Source: Ferruginibacter sp.
Lineage (GTDB): Bacteria > Bacteroidota > Bacteroidia > Chitinophagales > Chitinophagaceae
Direction of reading: 5' to 3'
Length of the DNA: 64,000 bases
Assembly (NCBI GenBank): GCA_019638575.1
Contig: JAHBTN010000001.1
Location: 186,001 to 250,000, forward strand
The notes under the pieces were generated by a model, which was not told where the DNA came from, searched no databases, and was given only the letters and a program-made list of their open reading frames with translations. Made by a program: the position numbers and the translations under genes. Shown piece after piece: positions 36,723-45,800 of the stretch (position 1 is the first letter of the stretch; every line of letters starts with the position of its first letter).

Positions 36723-38297
36723 ATGAAAAATTTCATTGCCCTTTTATTGTTTTCATTTATTTCATTTGCTGCTTATGCTCAAAATTTTTTCACCATCAGC
36801 GGAAAAATAATTGACCAGGATACAAAGCTTCCGTTACAAGGCGCTTCGGTTTTTGCCGAAAACACTACCATTGGTACAGCCACAGATGCAGAAGGTGTTT
36901 TTCATTTAAGGTTACCCAATGGCGGGTATAGCCTTGCAATAACTTTCACCGGCTACCAAACCGAAACAAAACGTATTACCGGCAGCGATGCCGATAATAA
37001 TAACCTGGTAATTGACCTGAAGAAAAAAGAAAAATCGCTGGATGAGTTTGTGGTGAAAGCAAGTTATGAAGTGGCTGATGGGCTTGCTAAATACGGTGAT
37101 TTTTTTATCGATAATTTCATTGGCAAAACAGCAAATGCCCGGCAATGCAGCATTGAAAATAAAGATGCATTAAAGTTTTATTATTACAAACGTAAAAACC
37201 TTTTAAAAATTTTAGCTACAGAGCCCTTACGCATAGTTAACAATGCATTGGGCTATACCATAAAATATGAACTTGATTCTTTTGTACATGAATACAACAC
37301 CGGTATAAGTCTTTACTCGGGCTATCCTTTGTTTAAAGAAATGGAAACAAGCAGTCTGCAGCAGTTGGAGAAATGGAATGCAGCACGTACAGTGGCTTAT
37401 AATGGCTCTATCCTGCATTTTATGCGTAGTTTGTACAATAAAAAATTAAAAGAAGAAGGATTTGAAATTCAGTTTGTAGTTAAAAATAATGATTCTGAAA
37501 CAGCGTTACCACTAAAAGATTTCTACCAATCTGTTAATTATAAAAAAGATGATAGCGCCAATATAGTTGATATATTACCTAACCAACGGGATGTAGCTAT
37601 TATCTATAAAAATGAAGAGCCTTCGGATTTATACAGGGAAGCAAACCCCGATGCACCGGCCAAGTTTGAATTATCTGTTTTAAATTTTTTGCCCAACGAA
37701 TCGCTTGATATTGAACAAAACGGTTTTTATTATGAACAAAACGATATTACCATTACCGGTTATTGGGCTTGGGAAAAAATAGGCGATATGCTGCCTTACA
37801 ATTTCAGGCAGAAAGAAAATACCATTGCCAGTGAAAAAACTGACACAGTTGCACATACTCAATCTATAACTACACATGCAGATACCACAGTTAATAAAAA
37901 TGATACAACATTAACTGCCACTACGCAAACTAAACAGCCGGCAAATTTATTAAACGACTCCGGGTGGAAGATGGAAGAAAGTACAGTGATAGAAGGAAAG
38001 AATATGAAATATTACAAAAGAGGCCGTAAAGAAAATACCATCAATTTTGATAATGACATTTACAAGTTTGAAACCGATAACACAGGTACCTATTTTTTTA
38101 ACGGGCAGCAATATAAATTTAACTGGAAGTATCTTGATGCAGATAAAACAAAAATAGAAATGGCCATACAATACCCAACACCATTAATAGTTACACTCGA
38201 AAACATATTGATTACTGATAACACTTTAAAATATACCCGGCTTTTAAACATTAATGGTATTAATTATGTAGCCATTGAAACCAGGATAAATAACTAA
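36723..38297 (+). CDS. Secreted protein with carboxypeptidase-like regulatory domain
   Basis: The 524-residue product has a signal peptide (MKNFIALLLFSFISFAAYAQ) and an N-terminal CarboxypepD_reg-like Ig fold (SGKIIDQDTKLPLQGASVFA ... GGYSLAITFTGYQT, residues 25-100), as on many SusC-like and DUF5686 proteins. The rest is not a TonB receptor: no plug or barrel is evident. A Thr/Asp/His-rich low-complexity stretch lies near 380-405, and the C-terminus is beta-rich. It may be periplasmic or surface-attached. It precedes lpxD in convergent orientation. The function beyond the first domain is unknown. Confidence 0.78.
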   Translation: MKNFIALLLFSFISFAAYAQNFFTISGKIIDQDTKLPLQGASVFAENTTIGTATDAEGVFHLRLPNGGYSLAITFTGYQTETKRITGSDADNNNLVIDLKKKEKSLDEFVVKASYEVADGLAKYGDFFIDNFIGKTANARQCSIENKDALKFYYYKRKNLLKILATEPLRIVNNALGYTIKYELDSFVHEYNTGISLYSGYPLFKEMETSSLQQLEKWNAARTVAYNGSILHFMRSLYNKKLKEEGFEIQFVVKNNDSETALPLKDFYQSVNYKKDDSANIVDILPNQRDVAIIYKNEEPSDLYREANPDAPAKFELSVLNFLPNESLDIEQNGFYYEQNDITITGYWAWEKIGDMLPYNFRQKENTIASEKTDTVAHTQSITTHADTTVNKNDTTLTATTQTKQPANLLNDSGWKMEESTVIEGKNMKYYKRGRKENTINFDNDIYKFETDNTGTYFFNGQQYKFNWKYLDADKTKIEMAIQYPTPLIVTLENILITDNTLKYTRLLNINGINYVAIETRINN

Positions 38298-38320
38298 AAA
38301 TATTACAAGCATTAAATTAC

Positions 38321-38345
38321 AATGGGCAAATTTCATTTGCCCATT
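38321..38345. terminator. Hairpin enclosing the lpxD stop codon
   Basis: AATGGGCAAA (38321-38330) pairs with TTTGCCCATT (38336-38345), and the lpxD stop codon falls in the 5-base loop. Neither side has a good T run, so a bidirectional terminator role is only possible. Confidence 0.4.
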
Positions 38346-39277
38346 ACTTTATCCCACAATTCAGGAATCCTTTTTATCCAAACCAGTTCACGCCTTGCAA
38401 TACCGGCTTCCTGTGCTGGCGCTCCCCAATATGTTTTGTTACCTTCTAAATCGCCACCAACACCGGTACGTGCCAGTAATACCGCATTGGCACCAATGGT
38501 AAGGGTTTTATTTACAATCACCTGTCCCCACAATGTAACACCATCTTCAATAGTTACCACACCTGCAATTACTACATTGGCTGCCATCAGGCAATTTTTT
38601 CCTATGGTAGTATCATGGCCCACATGTATTAAATTATCCAATTTACTGCCTTTGCCAATAATGGTATCATGTGTTACGCCACGGTCAATGGTACAGTTGG
38701 CTCCAATTTCCACATCATCTTCAATAATAACCCGGCCGCAACTGGGCATTTTTTTATACCAAACTTCACGGTCTTTTTTCCCATTGTAATAAAATGCATC
38801 GCTGCCAATTACTGTGCCTGCCTGTATCACCACATTATCGCCAATGATACAATTATCCATAATATTAACATTAGGATGTATCACTGTATTTTTTCCTATT
38901 GAAACTTGATGGCCAATAAATGCACCGGGGTAAATATAACTTCCCTCGCCCACCACAGCAGTTTCACTAATTAAACCACTTGTTTTTTTAAAAGGCCTGA
39001 AATGATTTACAATTTTACAATACGCATCAAAAGGGTTATCTACAATTAATAATGCTTTTCCATCGGGTACTTCTGTTTCTTTATTGATGATGATAAAACT
39101 TGCTGCGCTGTGCAAACACTTATCATAATATTTTGGATGATCTACAAATACAAGATCCCCTTTTTCAACTTTATGTATTTCGTTAATGCCGGTAGCAAAT
39201 TCAGTAGTATTGCCAATTAATTTTGCATTAATCAACCCGGCAATCCAGGTTAAAGAAACAGGAGAAGGAAATTGCAT
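38333..39277 (-). CDS. lpxD: UDP-3-O-acylglucosamine N-acyltransferase
   Basis: The product has about 314 residues from the ATG that follows an exact promoter element; a TTG start six codons earlier is inside that promoter area. An N-terminal uridine-binding domain (about 1-90) is followed by a left-handed beta-helix of hexapeptide repeats (from VGEGSYIYPGAFIGHQV), with the catalytic His in IHVGHDTTIG. LpxD adds the second acyl chain in lipid A synthesis at the cytoplasmic side. At 314 residues it is somewhat shorter than E. coli LpxD (about 340). Bacteroidota often carry two lpxD-like genes; this is one of them. Confidence 0.88.
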   Translation of the reverse strand: MQFPSPVSLTWIAGLINAKLIGNTTEFATGINEIHKVEKGDLVFVDHPKYYDKCLHSAASFIIINKETEVPDGKALLIVDNPFDAYCKIVNHFRPFKKTSGLISETAVVGEGSYIYPGAFIGHQVSIGKNTVIHPNVNIMDNCIIGDNVVIQAGTVIGSDAFYYNGKKDREVWYKKMPSCGRVIIEDDVEIGANCTIDRGVTHDTIIGKGSKLDNLIHVGHDTTIGKNCLMAANVVIAGVVTIEDGVTLWGQVIVNKTLTIGANAVLLARTGVGGDLEGNKTYWGAPAQEAGIARRELVWIKRIPELWDKVMGK

Positions 39278-39292
39278 AATCAAAAATTTAAT

Positions 39293-39300
39293 CAAAGGTA
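39293..39300 (-). promoter_or_regulatory. -7 promoter element of lpxD
   Basis: TACCTTTG on the minus strand matches TAnnTTTG exactly, 15 bases before the lpxD ATG. Confidence 0.65.
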
Positions 39301-39690
39301 CATGCTTTACTCAAATTCTGTTTTTATCAAAAAAGCATATTAAACCGGGGATTTTTTAAGAATCCGGAAAAATATTTTTTATTTTTTTTAACCTCTAAAA
39401 TCAGCCTATCTGCTTACTTGCGTTTTGATTTATTAAATGGAGAATTGAAAAAAGAATTATAAAAAATAAATGAAAAAATTTTTTACGATGCTTGCAAATA
39501 TAGCAGGGGCAATGATTTTATGCATTGATAGTTTTTTATTTTACATCATTAATACTTTCTTCTTTTTTAAAATTTTTTAAAACACGAAAAATATAATTGA
39601 AAAACCTTTGCGATTATCCACAGCCCATTTTTAAATGTTAATAAAATTTATTGAAAAAATTTTTTGGTTAGCAGAAATTCTTTTTAATAT
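39301..39690. other. AT-rich gene-free stretch with A/T tracts
   Basis: About 390 bases of strongly AT-rich DNA with many A5-T6 tracts and no credible ORF. It holds one perfect DnaA box. Such DNA can be curved or easily melted, and the gene orientation changes from mainly leftward to mainly rightward near here. Confidence 0.5.
39614..39622 (+). promoter_or_regulatory. Perfect DnaA box
   Basis: TTATCCACA is identical to the consensus high-affinity DnaA box. No second exact box was found within the same gap. Confidence 0.55.
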
Positions 39691-39692
39691 TG
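39663..39692 (+). promoter_or_regulatory. Promoter of the candidate small RNA
   Basis: TTTG (39663-39666), an 18-base spacer and TAATATTG (39685-39692) match the Bacteroidota -33/-7 arrangement with one mismatch in the -7 box. It predicts a start near 39697. Confidence 0.55.
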
Positions 39693-39696
39693 TGTA

Positions 39697-39769
39697 GGGA
39701 ATTTGGTTCCCGGTACTTACTAACCCATCTATATATCAAAGCCCGGCTAAAAAGCCGGGCTTTATTTTT
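39697..39769 (+). ncRNA. Candidate small RNA, about 73 bases
   Basis: The predicted transcript opens with a 5'-terminal hairpin (GGGAA, loop TTTGG, TTCCC; 39697-39711), then about 26 single-stranded bases rich in C, T and A (GGTACTTACTAACCCATC), and ends in a perfect 11-pair GC-rich terminator. A promoter with both elements lies at the expected distance upstream. No ORF fits inside. It could instead be an attenuating leader of the GNAT gene at 39793, but the terminator plus separate promoter fit a free small RNA better. I do not recognise the family. Confidence 0.55.
39738..39769 (+). terminator. Strong intrinsic terminator of the small RNA candidate
   Basis: AAAGCCCGGCT (39738-39748) pairs perfectly with AGCCGGGCTTT (39753-39763) over AAAA, followed by ATTTTTC. 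Confidence 0.92.
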
Positions 39770-39792
39770 CTGTTCATCTTCAAAAAAAATGT

Positions 39793-40263
39793 ATGCCATT
39801 GAATGAATTTGTAAGAGATGATTTTATCATCAGCACTAACAAAAAAAAATTGGATGTAGCGTATATACATCATTACCTGAGCAATGAAAGTTACTGGGCT
39901 AAAAATATCCCGGTATCAATTGTTATAAAATCAATTGAAGGTTCATTATGTTTTGGGTTATATCAAAAAAAAGGATATACAGAAACAGTACAAATTGGTT
40001 TTGCAAGAGTAGTTACAGATTATGCAACCTTTGGTTACCTGGCCGATGTTTTTGTTGATGAAAAATACAGAAGCCGTGGTTTGGCAACCTGGATGATGGA
40101 AATAATTATGAACCACAAAAACCTGCAGGGTCTTAGACGTTGGCTACTAGCCACCAGGGATGCCCATGCTTTGTATTTAAAATTTGGGTTTTTACCATTG
40201 GATAAACCTGAACGGATAATGAGCTTCAAGCCATTTGAAGAATACCCAAAAGATAACTCATGA
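39793..40263 (+). CDS. GNAT-family N-acetyltransferase
   Basis: The 156-residue protein has the GNAT acetyl-CoA-binding signature DVFVDEKYRSRGLATWMMEI (V-x-Q/K-x-x-R-G-x-G/A type) in the middle and RDAHALYLKFGFLPLDKP near the end, which matches the small GNAT group with a YxKxGF motif. The substrate is unknown. It follows the small RNA terminator by about 25 bases, so it would need a further promoter or depend on readthrough. yicC begins 34 bases downstream. Confidence 0.9.
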   Translation: MPLNEFVRDDFIISTNKKKLDVAYIHHYLSNESYWAKNIPVSIVIKSIEGSLCFGLYQKKGYTETVQIGFARVVTDYATFGYLADVFVDEKYRSRGLATWMMEIIMNHKNLQGLRRWLLATRDAHALYLKFGFLPLDKPERIMSFKPFEEYPKDNS

Positions 40264-40297
40264 TTATATCCTTAACTTGCAGCAAAATTCATAACAC

Positions 40298-41173
40298 ATG
40301 CTTAAATCGATGACGGGTTTTGGAAGGGCTGAACAAACTGAAACTGATAAAACCTTCCTGGTAGAAGTAAAAGCACTTAATGGAAAACAGTTTGAACTTC
40401 AACTAAGGCTGCCTCCTTTATTAAAACCTTATGAATTTGAAATACGCAATACCATTCAGGAACATTTAGTAAGAGGATCTATCGACTGTACAATTACCAT
40501 CAAACAAAACGGAACTTCAAAACCGGTTAACATAAATACCGATTTAATAAAAGCATATTATACACAAATAGAAACATTGGCTGGCGAATTAAAGATTGAC
40601 ACCAATTCGGTATTAAGTGCACTGCTGCGATTACCCGAAGTAGTAACACCTGCCAATGATGTTTTAAACGAATCGGATTTTAAAGATTTTAATAAAGTTT
40701 TGCTGGAAGCACTGAATGACCTTAACCGGCACCGCACTGATGAAGGCGCAGTGCTTGAACAAGACTTAATAACCCGTATTAACAATATAAAAGAACAGGA
40801 AGAAGCCATTTTAAAACTTGAACCCAACCGAAAAGTAAGGATAAAAGAAGAAATAAATAACTTGCTGGAAAAACATGTTGGCAAAGAAAATATTGATAAC
40901 AACCGCATGGAACAGGAACTTATTTATTATATGGAGAAGATAGATATACATGAAGAACAAATAAGATTGCGACAGCACTGTGAATATTTTAAATCAGTTG
41001 TAAAAGAACCTGAAGAAGATAAAGGCAAAAAATTGTCGTTTATTTTACAGGAAATAGGGCGTGAGATAAATACAACCGGCAGCAAAGCCTATGATGCCGA
41101 CATACAGAAATGTGTAGTAAAAATGAAAAGCGAACTGGAGAAGGCAAAAGAACAGGTGCTTAATATTTTATAA
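40298..41173 (+). CDS. yicC: YicC-family endoribonuclease
   Basis: The 291-residue protein opens with LKSMTGFGRAE, the family signature, and ends with the C-terminal ENTTGSKA-like region (GREINTTGSKAYD) and helical DUF1732 part (CEYFKSVVKEPEEDKGKKL). YicC proteins are metal-dependent RNases that degrade small RNAs in E. coli. In many genomes gmk follows; here gldH follows instead. It lies 0.5 kb downstream of the candidate small RNA, a link that is only suggestive. Confidence 0.94.
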   Translation: MLKSMTGFGRAEQTETDKTFLVEVKALNGKQFELQLRLPPLLKPYEFEIRNTIQEHLVRGSIDCTITIKQNGTSKPVNINTDLIKAYYTQIETLAGELKIDTNSVLSALLRLPEVVTPANDVLNESDFKDFNKVLLEALNDLNRHRTDEGAVLEQDLITRINNIKEQEEAILKLEPNRKVRIKEEINNLLEKHVGKENIDNNRMEQELIYYMEKIDIHEEQIRLRQHCEYFKSVVKEPEEDKGKKLSFILQEIGREINTTGSKAYDADIQKCVVKMKSELEKAKEQVLNIL

Positions 41174-41206
41174 CCTTTAAAAAAATAAGGCCAAAGTATT
41201 TAATTT

Positions 41207-41698
41207 ATGGTAGCCGGCATGGTAAAAAAATTTTCACTGATGGTTCTGCTGTTTACAGCAGGGTTAATTTTTATTGTATCATGCAAACAAATAGATGTAT
41301 TTGAGAAAGATACTGTAATACCCAACTATAGCTGGAAATCTGATTTTAAAGTAACCGGCTCTTTTACAATTACAGACACACTATCTGCTTATAGTATTTA
41401 CCTTGTGCTTAGGCATACCGATGCCTATAAATACAATAATATTTGGCTAAACATTGGCTTACAACCACCGGGAGATAGTTTAATTATTCAAAAAGTGAAT
41501 TTGCAACTTGGCGATGATATTAACGGATGGGAAGGTACAGGGATGAATGATATTTGGGAATTGCGTAAGTTATTAAATGGACAGCCCAGGCGATTTAAAA
41601 AACCGGGCACTTATAACTTTAGTATTTCACAAATTATGAGAGACGACCCATTGGAAAAAATCATGAGTGTGGGTATGCGTATAGAGAAAAAACAATAA
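41207..41698 (+). CDS. gldH: Gliding motility lipoprotein GldH
   Basis: The 163-residue lipoprotein has a lipobox (IVSC near 25-28) after a hydrophobic signal and the GldH body (DVFEKDTVIPNYSWKSDF, LVLRHTDAYKYNNIWLNI, GTGMNDIWELRK). GldH is one of the Gld proteins required for gliding and T9SS secretion in Flavobacterium, and homologues are common in Chitinophagaceae whether they glide or not. An ATG four codons downstream gives a more usual signal length and may be the real start. It follows yicC by 33 bases and precedes the DUF6089 barrel gene. Confidence 0.9.
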   Translation: MVAGMVKKFSLMVLLFTAGLIFIVSCKQIDVFEKDTVIPNYSWKSDFKVTGSFTITDTLSAYSIYLVLRHTDAYKYNNIWLNIGLQPPGDSLIIQKVNLQLGDDINGWEGTGMNDIWELRKLLNGQPRRFKKPGTYNFSISQIMRDDPLEKIMSVGMRIEKKQ

Positions 41699-41773
41699 TA
41701 AAATTAACAAAGCCTTTATCACAAAAAAATAAACATCCCGTTTTTATAAAAACAATTATTTATTTTGCGTTTT

Positions 41774-42610
41774 ATGAAATTAAAACTCCTGGCCTGCTTC
41801 CTGCTTTTATCCATTGTTGCTAATGCACAGTCTCAGCATAACGAATATGTTCAAAAAGGCGAATTTGGTATTACTGCAGGCTTAGCCCATTATTTTGGAG
41901 ATTTAAATACAAGGGCTGCCATTAACCGCCCTAAAGTGGCTCTTGGCGCATTTTTTCGTAAACAGTTTGGTAATTATGTAGGAGTACGGCTAAGTGCACA
42001 TTATGCCCAATTGGGTTATAGTGATATTTACAGCAGAAACGAATATCAAAACCTTCGGAACTTAAGTTTCAATTCAAATATCTGGGAAGTGGCCTTACAA
42101 GGCGATTTTAATTTTTTTAAGTTCATTCCCGGCGACCCCTACTATGGTTTTACACCTTATATAACATTAGGCGTAGGTGTATTTACATACGACCCCTATG
42201 CATATATTAACGGGCAAAAAGAATTTTTACGTCCGCTTGGCACCGAAGGGCAGTTAATAGGTTACAACGGCAGAAAACCCTATAATACACTTGCCGTTTG
42301 CATACCATTGGGGGTTGGTATTAAATATAACCTTACCGATAAAATAAATGTATCTTTTGAAGTGGCACACCGCTTTACCACTACCGATTACCTGGATGAT
42401 GTAAGTACCACTTATGCCGGTGCAAATAATTTTACACCGCTATCTACCGCTGCTTTATTACAAGACCGCTCAGTTGAAATAAGGCCACTAAACCCTTTAG
42501 GTGTTGAAGGTGTACAACGGGGTTTTGCCAAACAAAAAGATCAATATATCATTGCAGAAGTTGGCATAACTTATAATATAAGTACTTATAAATGCCCATC
42601 TGCAAAATAG
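41774..42610 (+). CDS. DUF6089 outer-membrane beta-barrel protein
   Basis: From the ATG the product has 278 residues: a signal peptide (MKLKLLACFLLLSIVANAQ) and a beta-barrel body with GEFGITAGLAHYFGDLNT at the start, a GLAHYFGDLN motif that marks DUF6089 and related barrels. The end, IAEVGITYNISTYKCPSAK, has a C-terminal extension after the last strand. In related genomes this gene stands beside uppS and bamA. The role is unknown, probably envelope structure. TTATTTTG at 41760-41767 is a one-mismatch promoter element six bases before the ATG. Confidence 0.85.
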   Translation: MKLKLLACFLLLSIVANAQSQHNEYVQKGEFGITAGLAHYFGDLNTRAAINRPKVALGAFFRKQFGNYVGVRLSAHYAQLGYSDIYSRNEYQNLRNLSFNSNIWEVALQGDFNFFKFIPGDPYYGFTPYITLGVGVFTYDPYAYINGQKEFLRPLGTEGQLIGYNGRKPYNTLAVCIPLGVGIKYNLTDKINVSFEVAHRFTTTDYLDDVSTTYAGANNFTPLSTAALLQDRSVEIRPLNPLGVEGVQRGFAKQKDQYIIAEVGITYNISTYKCPSAK

Positions 42611-42833
42611 AGGTTGGCCAAGTATCCTGTGTATCTCCTATATTAAATATTGTTTATTTTAAATCGTGGTTTGCCGGGTAAAAAAGTATAATTTTATTCT
42701 GATAAATAATTTTTCTTTTAAATAAACTTATCTATTTTTACAACCTCCCCAATTAAAACAAATACACAGGTTTACATTTAATTTTTCTTCCAAAGAACAA
42801 CAAAGAGTAAATCCTTATCATTCTGTGATGAGA

Positions 42834-42870
42834 CCATAGTTTTTAACCAAGCAAACAAACTAAACTATGG
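42834..42870 (+). promoter_or_regulatory. Hairpin that sequesters the start codon of the T9SS cargo gene
   Basis: CCATAGTTT (42834-42842) pairs perfectly with AAACTATGG (42862-42870); the 3' arm contains the ATG at 42867. The loop is 19 bases. Such a stem could lower translation of the gene, or be a protein-binding operator. Confidence 0.5.
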
Positions 42871-45800
42871 CGTTCATTCGCAACTGTACTGTGCTGGCAG
42901 TAATGGCATTGTGTATGTCGGTTACAAATGCACAAACGGTTAGTTATCCTTCATTAGCATCTCAATTGCTGAAATCAACAGCAACAGATGCAGCCAACTT
43001 ATTAAACCAGGCAAAGCCAGGTAGTAATTTTATTACTGAAGAATATTCTACAATGCCGGCAAACGGTATCATTTTAATTTACGATTCAACAATTACAGAT
43101 AATCTTGCCTGCAGGGTACAAAGCGATGGTAACAGTTATATTAAATTTTCGGCTGCAGAAGATAATGGCCTTTGTTTTGGATTGTATCAATACCTGCAAA
43201 ATCTTGGTTTTAGGTTTTACCTGCCCGGAACAATATGGCAAACCATACCAACCCTGTCAAACATCTACATAAAAACCGATAGTATTTACAATTCGGAATT
43301 TAAATACAATGGCTGGTTTATTAGCGGTGGGCATAATACCTGGGTAATGGATAACAACAGAGATTATAACTGGGATGTATATTTTGGGCAAAATGGCCAT
43401 AACTGGGCATTATACCAACGTCGAAATGGTATGACGGGCAAATACAGGTTTATGGGGCATCGTGGCGATATTACAACCGGTGCTTACTTAACCACCTTAC
43501 AAAACAATCCGTGTTATGTTGCCAACTTTAATAATTCCCGTGCAGCCAGTGCCAGTTCGGTACCCGATATAAATAATGAAGCTGCCATTAACTTATGGGC
43601 TACTGCTATTGAAGAAAAATATACAAGCCTCAACAATGCTATCAACAGCAATGTACCATTGTATATAAACCGGTACAGGAAGATGAACTACAATTATCAC
43701 AATATTGGTATTGAAGTTCCGGATGGTGCAAGGTGGGGAAACTCTACAGATTTAAATGGATGCCCCGGCAATGGTTATCCATCAGCAAGCGATCAGCATA
43801 TCATTCTTTCAAACAAAACTGCTGAAAAATTAAATTCAGATTTCCCCGGCAAACATTACCAGGTATATGCTTATTCAAGACATGCAGATATTCCATCACC
43901 CGGAATTGCTATCAACAGCAAAATTGATGTTCAATTAATTCCCGAAGTATACCAAAATTTTACCAGCCCCAATGGGTTAAGAAACCGATGGTATAACTTA
44001 ACTAAAAATATTTCGGAATACAATTACTTAAACCTTTCGGGCTGGAGCGGCGAAACACCGGCATTTGATTTAAATAACTTTAAAGAAACCGTTCAGCTGG
44101 CTATAGATAAAAAAAGCCAGGGGCTTGTTTGGGAAACTTCACCGGCAAAATTTGCCAGCTTACCTTACCTGTATGCTGCCAATAAAAATTTATTGGCCGG
44201 AATTAACATTGATAAAAGCTTACAGGAATTTTGCGGTGCTATGTTTGGTCATGCTTCTCAAACAGTATATGAATTGTTGCATTTTTGGGTAGATAGTAAA
44301 AATATAACCGGCGTTGCTTCAAACAAATATAAATTACCTTATTTATTGAATTTGATAAGCACTGCCGATGTACAAACACAAGCTGATGCCGTTATTGTAA
44401 AAGAAAGGATGCTGGAACTAAAAGCGTATATGCACTACATGGCCATGTACCTTGATTGGGTTACTGACCAAAGAAGCAATGAAGCAAAAAAAGAAAAAGC
44501 AGCAGCGCTTTGCATCTATCTTGCCAGGATTAATAAGATGATGCTGGTAAACAGTTACTATTTAATTACAACCATTACTGCAAAGTATGCAAACACAAGT
44601 GATTTTTACCAGCAATACAATTGTATAAATGGAACCGCCTATCAAAATGGTAACCTGCCGTTGATTACAGATAATGAAATTGAAAATAACTTTTTAACCG
44701 ACAAAGCTGAATACAGTAACCTCATCAATGATTATAAATTTGAAACTTCATTGAATATAAAAGATAAACTGGCAACTGGCAATTTAAATGCATTGCAAAA
44801 AATAAATGTTCAATTAAAATATACTAACGGTATTGATAATTACAACAGCGCTGTATTTTATTTTAATGCGCCCGGTGCAGGAAAATTTTCAGTAGCATAC
44901 AATCCTGTTTTTAATTTACCCGGTAAAGGATATATCAACTTCCTGGTAGAAAAAGTTGGCGGTAAACTGCAAGTGCTTAATGATGTTACAATAGGTTATA
45001 CTGATAAGCCCGGTGAACTGTTGGTACAAATACCAGCTGCTGGTACCTATAAATTCACTATAACATCAAAATACCAATCTACTGTTGATATACACATTGA
45101 TGCCGGTAAGAACATATTTTATAAGTCAGGCACATTTTTTGGCAATACCACCGAAATTTATACTGATGTAAATAATATGCCCGGCTATTTTTATGTACCG
45201 GCAGGTATAGATAAAGTATATTTCAGCATTAGCAATAGTAACCCCGGTGGTAACGGTTTTGCATCGCCTGAAAAAATTAATAAAGAATTTGAAATAAAAG
45301 ATAATGATGGCAATTCAATAACTGCCCGTTTTGTAACCTCCAAAGATTCGGCATTATTTTACATTCCCATTCCTGAAGGCAGCAGGGGCAAGTTCTGCCG
45401 CATTACAAAAAAATCAAACTATGGATTACTGTTTTCAAATATCAGTAACTACTTATGGTATGCTCAGCCTAAACCAACCCCCTGCAAAAATTCTAACTTT
45501 ACCATTTCTGTTTTAAAAATAAAAGAGAATTGTATAACCAGGTTAACTGCTAATAATATTTCAGCAAATTATGAATGGCATGTTAATGACAATGGAAATA
45601 ATTTTACTTACAGCGGGCAGCCAATAATTGATTTGCCTGCAAACAGTTCTCCCAACACGTCTATAACATTAACAACCGATAATAATTGCAGCACCACAAA
45701 AAAATTAAAAGAAGATAAAAATTACCTACAGGCTATACAGGCATGTGCAGCCGGTGCAACATTACCAGGCGCCACAGGCAAACCTGTTATATATCCCAAT

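Noticed and set aside
38322-38789. A 155-codon plus-strand frame opposite lpxD
   Set aside because: It is antisense to the hexapeptide repeats of LpxD, which give repetitive open frames on both strands.
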